From Gracilaria gracilis (lineage: Eukaryota > Rhodophyta > Florideophyceae > Gracilariales > Gracilariaceae), in contig JARGSG010000225.1 in assembly GCA_030374805.1 (NCBI GenBank), positions 620,001-684,000 on the forward strand: 64,000 nucleotides of DNA. The letters run 5' to 3'. The notes under the pieces are model-generated. The model saw only the letters and a list, made by a program, of their open reading frames with translations. It had not been told where the DNA came from and searched no databases. The position numbers and the translations under genes were made by a program. Below, in pieces: positions 31,251-40,147 of the stretch. Within the stretch, counting starts at the first letter, position 1. Each line of letters starts with the position of its first letter.

Positions 31251-32519
31251 ATGAGCAAGAAGCGCTCCCCAGTACAGAGAGAGCTGCTAAGACGCCTAAG
31301 GTCCGCCGACCCGAATCTTGGTTTGCCTCGTCGAGCCGGCCCTCCCGCCGCAGCCCCATACGGAAACCCCTCGCCCACAAACACCCCGTACAGAGCCGCC
31401 TCGGCACCCACATGGACCCCGCGCCCCCGTTTCAACGGTGAGGCGCTCTCCCCGGCCGCCCGAAACTTCACGGCGCGTGCGACCACTTCATATGACACCA
31501 AGCTACGGCGGCGGAAAGCATTACTCATCGGAATAGGATATAAGAATCATAAACACCTTACCCACATACCTGGCGCCCGAAACGATGTACTGGCTATGTT
31601 CGAGTTACTTGCTGGGCCCCACTTTGGCTTTCCGCAGTCCAACATTCATATCTTGTGCGATGAGCCCCTGACCGCTGGCGCTTGCGTTGCTAGGTCGCCC
31701 ACCCGCGCGCAGATTACCCGTGAGCTCCATTGGTTAACGGACGGAATCGTCACCGGTGACAGCGTTGTTTTCTTCTTTGCTGGTCATGGTGAGATGGTGC
31801 ATGACACGTCTGGTGATGAGATTGAAACTGGTTTTGATCAAGTACGTATGCACACCTCCACTACGAAACCCCGGCTGCTTCTGACATCCTTTTGTTGTTG
31901 CTCCTTCCACTAGTGCATCATGCCAATCGATTTCGTGCCAAAACCCTTGTATGACGATAAGGGCAGACTACCAATACGCGGTGTCGATCCAATTCTTGAT
32001 GATGTCATTTACAAGCTTCTTGTTAAAGCTGTGCCTGAAGGCGCCAAGATAACTGCAATCGTAGACGCTTGCAAGAGTGGTACTATATGCGACCTTCCTG
32101 TCGTATATGACAACAACTCTGCACCTAGATTTCGGAATGGGGAGCGACGACCTCCACGGCACCTCACGCATGAACACAAGGCAGCTGGAGGTTGCGTCCT
32201 GTTTAGCGGATCGGCAGACCATCAACTCTCTGCCGATATGGTGGTTCCCGTCAGCATTGGGAACAGTGGAAGGCAAACCAAACAAAGCTTCGGCATCATG
32301 ACGAGGAGCTTCGTCGATGCTGTTTACGAGATGTGTCAAACGCGCGGTCCTAATTATGACGGCGTGGAGAGTTGGAGCTATGGAAGTTTGCTCCACCGGA
32401 TCAAGGATCTCGTCAAAGAGCGATGCGGACAGTTCGTGCCTAGCTACCTAGAAGAACAGGAACCACAACTATCTTCTAGTCATGACTTCAATCTGTGGAC
32501 GACAAGGTTCTCGATGTGA
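31251..32519 (+). CDS. Metacaspase (type I-like, peptidase C14), one intron
   Basis: Joining 31251-31841 and 31914-32519 gives 398 residues in one frame. The first 85 residues are a Pro/Arg/Ser-rich prodomain without a zinc finger. The p20 core starts at RRKALLIGIGYKNH. The catalytic dyad is His179 in FFFAGHGE and Cys250 in VDACKSGT; the family motif is usually DSCHSGT, so His is replaced by Lys beside an intact Cys. The splice reads GFDQ-CIMPIDF, restoring the family GxDECIxPxD motif. Metacaspases are Arg/Lys-specific cysteine proteases linked to stress and cell death. A second, probably inactive relative lies at 37000-38412. Confidence 0.9.
31842..31913 (+). other. 72-nt spliceosomal intron in the metacaspase gene
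   Basis: It begins GTACGT and ends with a pyrimidine-rich tract and CCACTAG. Removing it joins two frames exactly at a conserved motif (GFDQ / CIMPIDF). Retention leads to a stop codon at the intron end. It is the only intron that could be placed in the window. Confidence 0.88.
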
Positions 32520-32898
32520 ACACAAGCTCGAGGCCATGTGCAGTAGAGTATCCATGACAATCTTCCACGTGCGAGTGCATCTCTACGCATAGTGACTGGA
32601 ACAAGAAGCTTACTTCTAGCTAACTATGAAGCTAGAACCTCCGACACTATTTTTCGAGCAGCTTCTTCAGGACTTATCTTTGAGTTGCATGCAAGTTAGC
32701 AGCACAGCCTTGACACTTTTGAAAACGGTCTTTGGTCGCTCGTTTCCCTTGGCCGCGAATAGAGAAATTAGAAGTAGAGATAGGCAAGTGTTTGCTCTTG
32801 GCAAATGATGGCGTGCTACATGGTGAACGTACATTTGCTGCCTGATTGAGATCAATGTAACTTAGGCCTTTTCAGTCCTAAAGCGGATGGCCAGGAGC
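32520..32898. other. Short convergent intergenic region
   Basis: About 380 bp between the 3' ends of the metacaspase and ZMAT2-like genes. It serves as the 3' regions of both. Nothing else seen. Confidence 0.5.
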
Positions 32899-33426
32899 TT
32901 AGTCTGAGGTCTCCGAAGTCTTATTCTTTTCCTTCGCTTTCCGCTCCTTTATGCGTTCTTTTAGTGTCATGGGACCTTGTGACTGTTGTTCCTTCTGAGC
33001 GTTTCGTTTACGCACCTCCTCTTCAAAGGCCTTCTTGATATCTTGTACGGTAGATCTTCTCACTCTCATAGACATTCCTAGAGCTTTTTGATGGAAGCGA
33101 CTGTTGACATGCTGCAAGTACCTATTAGAATCCTTCATGGTAGAATCACATAGTTTACAATAGAAGCCACTTTTCTGGACCGAGGCGACGACCTCAACAG
33201 TGCCAACTTTGGATTCCAAGTCAATATCATAATCTCGTTTGGTGAGCCAAGCGCGAGTGGGAGCAAATGGATCATCATCAACGTGAGAGGCGTCCCGTGC
33301 GGCTTTGCGCGCGCGTCGTTTTTCTTCCTCAGCTTCTTTTTCCGCACGCTGCCGTTCTTGAGCCCTTTTTTCGAAAGCCGCTACGTCCCAACTTCGGCGT
33401 GATACGTCGCGTGATTGAGAATTCAT
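32899..33426 (-). CDS. ZMAT2: ZMAT2/SNU23-like U4/U6.U5 tri-snRNP zinc-finger protein
   Basis: A 175-residue protein with the full SNU23 layout: an early RRSWDVAAFEKRAQER segment, a charged coil, DPFAPTRAWLTKRDYDIDLESKVGT, then a U1-type C2H2 finger C90-x2-C93-x12-H106-x5-H112, followed by RRSTVQDIKKAFEEE and a Lys/Glu-rich tail. It is a spliceosomal protein acting at B-complex activation. The upstream TTG is rejected in favour of the ATG at 33426. It is divergent from the prolyl oligopeptidase gene with about 480 bp between. Its presence fits a genome that still splices a few introns. Confidence 0.93.
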   Translation of the reverse strand: MNSQSRDVSRRSWDVAAFEKRAQERQRAEKEAEEEKRRARKAARDASHVDDDPFAPTRAWLTKRDYDIDLESKVGTVEVVASVQKSGFYCKLCDSTMKDSNRYLQHVNSRFHQKALGMSMRVRRSTVQDIKKAFEEEVRKRNAQKEQQSQGPMTLKERIKERKAKEKNKTSETSD

Positions 33427-33903
33427 GGACAATTGTTTCGCGTTGGTTCAGCGCTGTGGTCAAAAGGCAGAGCTGAGTCCCTGAGCTGAATATCTACCGT
33501 TGGTGGTGTTGCCGAGAAGAACGGGATATTGGTTGGTATAACAATACCAACTCAAATATCGTCACAGTGGGAACGGTTGTTGGTGTTCGTCCTTAGTTTT
33601 CCGAGGGACCCTCTTTGTCTGCTCTCTTCACGTAAAACTCTGTTTTTAAACATAGATCAGAGATTGTTTTCTTCAAAATGCCGAAGCCGGGGTCATGGTT
33701 TTTTGCATGGATGCCTGCAGACGAAAATCGCTGGAAACTGAATTGGTGTGAGGCCCTCGCTGCAATTCTGGCAACACAACCCCAACACAATCACTGATGC
33801 AGTTGCAGTTAGTAAGGGTTATCGCTCCCCCATCCGTTTGTTTCTGCATCAGAAGTCTCAGAATCCACCGATCCGTGGTCTCGTTCTATTGATACCAATA
33901 CAA
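33427..33903. other. Shared divergent promoter region
   Basis: It lies between ZMAT2 (leftward) and prolyl oligopeptidase (rightward). A short inverted pair TTGGTAT / ATACCAA occurs around 33534-33551. The oligopeptidase frame is open from a GTG at 33748 but has no ATG before 33904. Confidence 0.5.
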
Positions 33904-36069
33904 ATGTCTGCAATATCCTACCCCGCATCTCGAAGGGATGAATCCATAGTAGACAATCTACACGGTTACGAAGTTCCAGACCCTTACCGATGGCTGGAAA
34001 ACCCAGACAGCGTTGAAACAGCCGCGTGGGTAGAGGAACAGAATGTGGTCACATCGTCGTTCCTCAGTGCCGCTGAACCTGCTCGACCGAAGATTCAATC
34101 TGTAATTGAGGGGCTTATGAACTATGATAGGTTTTCGTGTCCATGGAAAAGAGGCTCGTACTTCTATTACCACCACCGGGCTGGCCTCGCTAATCAAGCG
34201 GTGTTGATGCAGACCGAAGGTATTGATTCAGAACCACGAGTGTTTCTAGACCCTAACACAATGTCTGAAGACGGAACTGTTAGCATAGGTTCCATGTCTT
34301 GGTCGCACGATGGCCAATACCTTGCGTATGGGTTGAAGCGAGGAGGAAGTGACTGGGAGGAGATCCGTGTTATGGACTGCCAAACTCTGGATCACCTATC
34401 TGAAGCACTTGAGTGGGCGAAGTTTACCAGCATTGCTTGGACTCATGACGGAAAAGGTTTCTATTACGCTCGATACCCTCCACCGGCATCTCTAGAAGGT
34501 GTTGATGACAAAGAAAAACGAGGGGCTGAAACAGACCAATCTCTCTTTCAAGCACTCTATTATCATAGTATTGGAAGCTCACAGGACGAAGACCGTCTCG
34601 TATTAACAGATGACGAATACCCTCAGCGCCTGTATGGTGTAAGTATAACGTTTGATGGGCAATATCTTCTAGTGACATCCCACGATGACTGTTCTCCAAA
34701 GAATCAAGTCTGGGTTGTCAACCTGACCAAGGCTTTTGGGAGCGAAGCAGTAGGTATGAAGAAGGTCATAGATCTTTCATATAACGCGCAATTTTTATAT
34801 ATCGCGAACGATGAAGACACTTTTTACTTCAATACGAACTGGAAAGCACCAAAGAACCGAATAATCAGAATGAGGATTGATGAGGCTGTTGAGAATTGCT
34901 CAGAGTTAATCGCTGAACATTCGGATAAAGTTCTCTCTGAGGCAAGGGTCGTGAACTATGACCAGCTTGTGTTGAAATACATGGAAGACGCTCATGATAA
35001 GCTTTCGATTCATAACTTGAAGTCTGGAGAACGGATGTTTGATATTCCTTTGCCAGACATCGGCTCCGTTTCATTATCTGGACGCCGCGACCAGGACTTT
35101 ATGACATATATGTTTACAAGTTTTCTTTATGCAGGCATTGTGTTCTACGTTGACTTGACAATTCCCCTCCAGGACGGGACTCGTGTGTTTCGAAAGATGG
35201 ATCCACCCGGATTCGATCCTTCTAAATACAAAACGAAGCAGGTGTTCTATAAATCAAAGGATGGAACCAAGGTACCAATGTTCATCATTGGCGCTCGTAG
35301 TTTGTTTGACAGTGGTTCTTCGTCTGACAGTCCGTCTCTTTTGTATGGCTATGGTGGTTTTATGATATCTTTGACTCCAGCGTATTCCGCTAGATGGGCA
35401 GCTTGGCTTGAATGTCTTGGTGGTTCTGTGGCCATAGCCAACTTGCGAGGCGGAGATGAGTATGGTTCCGAATGGCATGAACAAGGAATCTTGGAGAAGA
35501 AACAAAATGTCTTTGATGACTTCCAATTCGCAGCAAGGCATCTATGTAACGAGATGAAAATCACAACGCCGAAACGGTTGATGATCATGGGCGGCAGCAA
35601 TGGTGGCCTGCTCGTTGGTGCCTGCGTCAATCAAGCACCAGAGCTTTACGGAGCAGCCGTTGCCCAAGTTGGGGTTCATGACATATTTCGTTTCCACAAA
35701 TTCACGATTGGATCAGCGTGGGTCAGTGACTTTGGAGACCCAGATAATCCTGAGCATTTCGAGTTCCAGAAGAAGTACTCGCCTTTACATAATGTGTTTT
35801 CTCCAGATGAGAAAGGAATACCCTATCCCGCGATTCTCCTTACCACGGGGGACCACGATGATAGAGTTGTTCCGTTGCACACGCTCAAGTTCGGGGCTAC
35901 GTTACAATACAAAGCAGGTAACAGTGAGCTTCAGAAAGGAAGGCCGCTTCTCATACGAGTAGATGTTAAAGCTGGACATGGAGCTGGCAAGCCTACGACC
36001 AAGGTTATTCAAGAATTGTGTGATACACTGCTCTTTGCTGCTCTTTCATTGGATGTGCAAGTAGCCTAA
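33904..36069 (+). CDS. PREP: Prolyl oligopeptidase (peptidase S9A)
   Basis: A 721-residue serine peptidase that cuts short peptides after proline. The N-terminal segment (YPASRRDESIVDNLHGYEVPDPYRWLENPDS) matches the family start, a seven-bladed propeller spans about 70-430, and the alpha/beta hydrolase domain closes the protein. The catalytic triad is Ser565 in GGSNGGLLVG, Asp652 in TTGDHDDRVVPLH, and His692 in KAGHGAGKPTTK; spacings match the animal enzyme to within one residue. The only ATG before the conserved part is at 33904. No signal peptide is visible, so the enzyme is likely cytosolic, as is usual for S9A. Confidence 0.96.
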   Translation: MSAISYPASRRDESIVDNLHGYEVPDPYRWLENPDSVETAAWVEEQNVVTSSFLSAAEPARPKIQSVIEGLMNYDRFSCPWKRGSYFYYHHRAGLANQAVLMQTEGIDSEPRVFLDPNTMSEDGTVSIGSMSWSHDGQYLAYGLKRGGSDWEEIRVMDCQTLDHLSEALEWAKFTSIAWTHDGKGFYYARYPPPASLEGVDDKEKRGAETDQSLFQALYYHSIGSSQDEDRLVLTDDEYPQRLYGVSITFDGQYLLVTSHDDCSPKNQVWVVNLTKAFGSEAVGMKKVIDLSYNAQFLYIANDEDTFYFNTNWKAPKNRIIRMRIDEAVENCSELIAEHSDKVLSEARVVNYDQLVLKYMEDAHDKLSIHNLKSGERMFDIPLPDIGSVSLSGRRDQDFMTYMFTSFLYAGIVFYVDLTIPLQDGTRVFRKMDPPGFDPSKYKTKQVFYKSKDGTKVPMFIIGARSLFDSGSSSDSPSLLYGYGGFMISLTPAYSARWAAWLECLGGSVAIANLRGGDEYGSEWHEQGILEKKQNVFDDFQFAARHLCNEMKITTPKRLMIMGGSNGGLLVGACVNQAPELYGAAVAQVGVHDIFRFHKFTIGSAWVSDFGDPDNPEHFEFQKKYSPLHNVFSPDEKGIPYPAILLTTGDHDDRVVPLHTLKFGATLQYKAGNSELQKGRPLLIRVDVKAGHGAGKPTTKVIQELCDTLLFAALSLDVQVA

Positions 36070-36999
36070 ATATACGCTAACGTGCATTGCTTGTGGACTC
36101 GTAAAGCGATATCGTCTTTGACAACGAAGCGCAGGAGCAAGGGTGTATAGCTGTTCTGCACCAATGCGATTGATGGTGAAAACGAAATCTGGTTGACAGT
36201 AGTAACGTTGTCACAATTTGCAACGAAACATATGCCCTCGCTATACCCGGCATGGTCTTATGTGGACAAGAAGATCGTTCATTGCGAATGCGGCACCAGC
36301 AGTCAAGACAGACGTCAACTATACCCTGTTTCGACGTCATTGGACGAATGCTGTTCTCCGTGAGGTGGTGCCTGTCCCAAGAGAAAGAACAGAAGAGACC
36401 TTTAGAGAAATGAGAAAGTAGCGGCCGTTAAGTTGTGCGCCCTTTTTAGGAGAGAGAACTGCTTCTGGGATAGTTATCCTTTCGCGTCAGAATCTGGGGC
36501 GCAAGAGAAAGAAAGGAAACCTATTGCTCTGACATCATCAAGAGTTTCTGTTTATACGATTTATGGAAAAGAAAATGGTGTGTGATCCTAAACGACATAG
36601 AGCACACTTCATCTTGCGATGTCCGAAAAGGACGCTGTCGAGGCGTTTATGCCCTCCTCCCCTCCGGAATCGAAAGGGACTTGGTGTAGCGCAACTCATT
36701 AGCAAGTGGCGTGAAAGAATACTAGCCTGCCTCGTGAAGGAGCGTTTCTTTCAACCGAACCGTTCTACACTATGTTATACTTAGGCTACCGCACTCATAA
36801 GAGTGACGGAGTGGGAGAGTGTTTCTGTAGTTAAGACGGGAATACTATATCTACGAGCACCGTAGCAGAATTAGACATGGTGAACACCATCCGACGTCGT
36901 ATCCTCAAAGTTCTTCTCACTTCGACAGTGGGTCTCTGTTATTTAGCGAAACATATACATTCAAGGCAGCACATGTCAAAAAATCCATACAGTATCTGA
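36070..36999. other. Convergent intergenic region with a retroelement relic
   Basis: It lies between the 3' ends of prolyl oligopeptidase and the metacaspase-like gene. Apart from the relic at 36563-36784, nothing is recognised. Confidence 0.5.
36563..36784 (+). pseudogene. Degenerate tail of a non-LTR-retrotransposon-like ORF, copy 2
   Basis: A 73-codon frame reads C-x8-HFILRCPKRT..., then LRNRKGLG and ISKWRERILACLVKERF. It aligns with copy 1 (CPKRAL, LLRDRK, IISKWR) and copy 3 (HVVLRCP, W-x2-SILAFLRKESF). The first cysteine pair of the knuckle is lost. It is a relic with no upstream coding part. Confidence 0.5.
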
Positions 37000-38412
37000 T
37001 CACCCTTTAAAGACCCGATCTTCGATTTTCAGCTTGTACGACGACAAGAGGTGGGGCAAAAACGAGTTTTGTCCTTTTCCAACCAGAACCGATATGTCAG
37101 TGAGCAACTTGTGGAAAGAAAATGTCTTTTCATGAGAACTATTAAGGTTATCGCTCGCCACCGATACGAAAGCTGAGCTCAAACTTGTTTGCTCCAGGGC
37201 CTTAGACGAGAAGCTGATTAACTTCTTCGGCTTCTCCGGGCCTCTGGTCAGGCATACCAAATCCCCTTTTTCGAAGAGCTCTGCTGCCAGTGCCTCTCGT
37301 TGTTCCTCCTCAACTTCTTGTTTTAGCTCCAAGTACTCTTTCTGCTGACGAGAGAATCCCATAACTCCACGCTTTGGGGAAAGATGATGGAGTAGATCGT
37401 TGTCTTCAACCTCAACAGAATCACTCACATATAATCGATTTTTCTTTCCGCGTCTGACACAGTGAACATAGGGAAGGTTGAGCATTTGGTTTGAAAAACG
37501 ACAGTCTAGTATCACAGTCAGGCGAACACCGAGGTTCAGATCTCCGATTAAGAGGGAAGAGATTGTTGCCTTCGTGATCGGAGATACAGTGGGATAGTCT
37601 GAAGGTATGATGCATTGTGTAACTGACCTAGATCCGTCCTGAAGTCTCTGCACCCCGTGACCTCGAAAGGCGAAGATAAGATCATCCCCTGGCTTCGCGT
37701 TCACGATGAGCCATTTCATTGCGTTTAAAATGTTTTCGCGAGTGGGTTCGAGAAGAACAGCCCCGGCAGCGCTGTGTGGTTTGTCACTGAGAAGCCATAT
37801 GTTTCTCTTGTCAAAACCAAGATTCCTTATCAGGAGATTGTGAAACAAGGCTAGATGATCGGCCGAATTTGGCAGAGGTCCAACGCTTTTGGTTCCAGCG
37901 TAAGTAATTCCTATAAGAACGGCTCGTTTCTTTAAACTTCTTCTTCGAGGTGTGGTTTGTGAACGAGGGCTGTCCCCAGTGTCACGATAGAATCGCACGG
38001 AAAGGGGACTCCTCGCTCCTGTTGGCGTAAGTGCGTCTATCTGTACGAAAGGGGTCTCTAATGACGTTTTAGATCTTTTTGAAGCCGCAAATGACCTTGA
38101 GGAGTTGGGCGAAGCCGCGGTACTATGGTACCTTCTCGTGGTTCTGGCCAACGGACTGAGTGGGACTTGTGATTCTAGACTCCATGGAGAGCCAGGCGAG
38201 TGTGCGGTCGTCCTCCGACTCGGCGTATTGTCGATTGCGAAGCTTACGGTCTTCGACGGGCCTTTCTGTGTCGCTGGACTGGAAGATGAAGCAGAGACAA
38301 ATGAGTGGGTCCCAGGACTAAGGAAACGGAGTTGTGGTGGCTGATGCGGCGCTTGTCGCGGTGTTCTCGGCGGGGGCTCTACTATCCTTGGAGCGTATGG
38401 AAGCTCTGTCAT
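37000..38412 (-). CDS. Metacaspase-like protein lacking the catalytic cysteine (probable pseudoenzyme)
   Basis: A 470-residue protein with a Pro/Ser-rich prodomain (1-165) and a metacaspase core beginning KKRAVLIGITYAG. His252 of the dyad is kept in FAFRGHGVQ. The cysteine motif reads LDCRFSNQMLNLPY. Aligning on the trailing LPY puts Arg305 at the place of the catalytic Cys, with the only Cys (304) one position earlier; the usual S-G after it is S-N. The G-x-D-E-C-I-x-P-x-D motif is also weakened (SVTQCIIPSDYP). The frame is long and intact, so it is probably expressed. A regulatory, non-proteolytic role beside the apparently intact metacaspase 4.5 kb away is inference. Confidence 0.82.
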   Translation of the reverse strand: MTELPYAPRIVEPPPRTPRQAPHQPPQLRFLSPGTHSFVSASSSSPATQKGPSKTVSFAIDNTPSRRTTAHSPGSPWSLESQVPLSPLARTTRRYHSTAASPNSSRSFAASKRSKTSLETPFVQIDALTPTGARSPLSVRFYRDTGDSPRSQTTPRRRSLKKRAVLIGITYAGTKSVGPLPNSADHLALFHNLLIRNLGFDKRNIWLLSDKPHSAAGAVLLEPTRENILNAMKWLIVNAKPGDDLIFAFRGHGVQRLQDGSRSVTQCIIPSDYPTVSPITKATISSLLIGDLNLGVRLTVILDCRFSNQMLNLPYVHCVRRGKKNRLYVSDSVEVEDNDLLHHLSPKRGVMGFSRQQKEYLELKQEVEEEQREALAAELFEKGDLVCLTRGPEKPKKLISFSSKALEQTSLSSAFVSVASDNLNSSHEKTFSFHKLLTDISVLVGKGQNSFLPHLLSSYKLKIEDRVFKG

Positions 38413-40147
38413 GGTGTTCCGTGGTTAAAGGGGTTCTTTCTGGTTTGAGAGACTCGAGATGCAGGGCAATATTCTTCTTGAAGCTTTTAGTCGCTCTTCA
38501 GTTGGATAGGGGTTACATGGGTTTGGGTTGCCCCTTTGTCTGGATCGTTCTCCAGCTTTTCCTCGCTCTGCCGTTTTGCCTTGCTCGCCACAAACTGGTT
38601 AACTCCGCTCTGTGCCCTAATTCATACACAAACAGCGATGTAGAGTATCAATTGAATTGAGAGAAGGTCAAATCATGTGTTCGAAGAAGGGGAGGGAAAG
38701 AACTGAATGTACGAGCGGAAACTCAGACAAACCATTATGATTGCAAGCACACTTTACAAATAGCCCTAGAACGACCATCGCAGGATTGGAAATTCCTTTA
38801 CAACGTCAGAACCGATTATGCAACCGATTTAAATTAGGTGATAACATGCTAGACTCTAGCAGCTAGAGAGGTAGTATTCTGAATCACGAGCAAAAGGCAT
38901 TGGTCAAGCTCACAAATCGTAACAATCTATACTTGAGTTACAGAAGTTATGCGCACTCACAAAAGAGAGAGAGAGAGAGAGAGAGAGAGGCAGATTATCG
39001 GGGTTTGAATCATTCACTTTGACACACATGTATACGCTAACCTTGGTACAGCTTTGCTCCTTGGGATTGTGGAATACCACTATTATTTACGATGCTCTAC
39101 TCCCTTTATGGGGCGCTGGGCAAAGAGGTTCCCGTGACTATTTGACGACAAGCAGTTTGCACGGAGTGACAGCTCAAGTCCGGGAACATAAAGCACGTCG
39201 ACTGACATGATCCGAAGTTCGAAATGTGCCCGTTTGTTCGAGGCGATAGTGCTGAGGAAAGAACCCTCTCTGTTCAATGAAGCAAGCTTTTTCTCCTTCT
39301 TCGACGCTGGTCACGAAGAGCCCAAGCCTCGACGAAGTTGGCTTTCAAGAACAGCTGTGCAACTATTTTTCTATTACGTTGGAACTTTGGACTCTGGTGC
39401 ATGAGGAACACACTCTAGACTGACTGAAGTTCCGCTTTGCTTCGCCGTTGTCTCTATCTATCGCAATCGAGGAAGAGAGGTTCATCGATTCCAAGTTGAA
39501 ATTTCCGCACACGAACATTCCGCATCAAACCTCCTCGATTTGTTGCAGAATTCTGCGTTGTAGGTGGCCATTCAAAGAATTTCATTGGCTCTTCTCGGCT
39601 GTAATAAAACGGCTCTGTAAAGGCCTTGAGTTACGTAATGTATCTCGACTGAAATACACCGTGCAAAATGTTGAGCTCCAGCGGGGATCATCTCGAAGCT
39701 CGTTCTCTTTTGGCGCAGCGAAAGGAAGAATTGAAGCTGATCCTCAATATCTTCAACATCTTACAAATCGAAAGCCGAATTAGAGGTTTTGGTGTTCTCA
39801 ATAATTCTGGTCAACCGGAAGCCCTATCGTTGGCTTTCCTTTTGTCCTTACTGCCTCGCAGTGCGGTTCTCTTCTCCGAGCTGTAACAGAATCCGCGGTC
39901 GCACGGTTCTCAATCCTCAGGCGGGATACCTGTTGGAGTTTTGCCAGTGTTTCCGGCCAGAATCATCATAACGCATCATCCATCTGAATTCTTTAATATT
40001 GACTTTAGCCAAACTCAAGTTCAACCGGTAGAAGGCGGGACAAGCTTATGAAAGAAAGCCAACAGACTGGTGAACTCAGGACGAACAATTAAATACCCTG
40101 ATTCGCAGAGAATCTGTCGCGCCTTCGAAAGCCTTTCATTGTAAACA
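38413..40147. other. Intergenic region
   Basis: About 1.7 kb between divergent genes. It holds a (GA)n run. A small ATG frame at 39668-39886 (72 codons, Leu-rich helical: LAQRKEELKLILNIF) was considered but has no support. No RNA gene recognised. Confidence 0.45.
38964..38989. repeat. (GA)n microsatellite
   Basis: An uninterrupted run of GA dinucleotides of about 13 units. Nothing around it suggests a gene. Confidence 0.9.

Noticed and set aside
39668-39886. 72-codon helical frame (LAQRKEELKLIL), considered as a PSMD9-like start
   Set aside because: The likeness covers only one short helix, and no continuing exon could be found.
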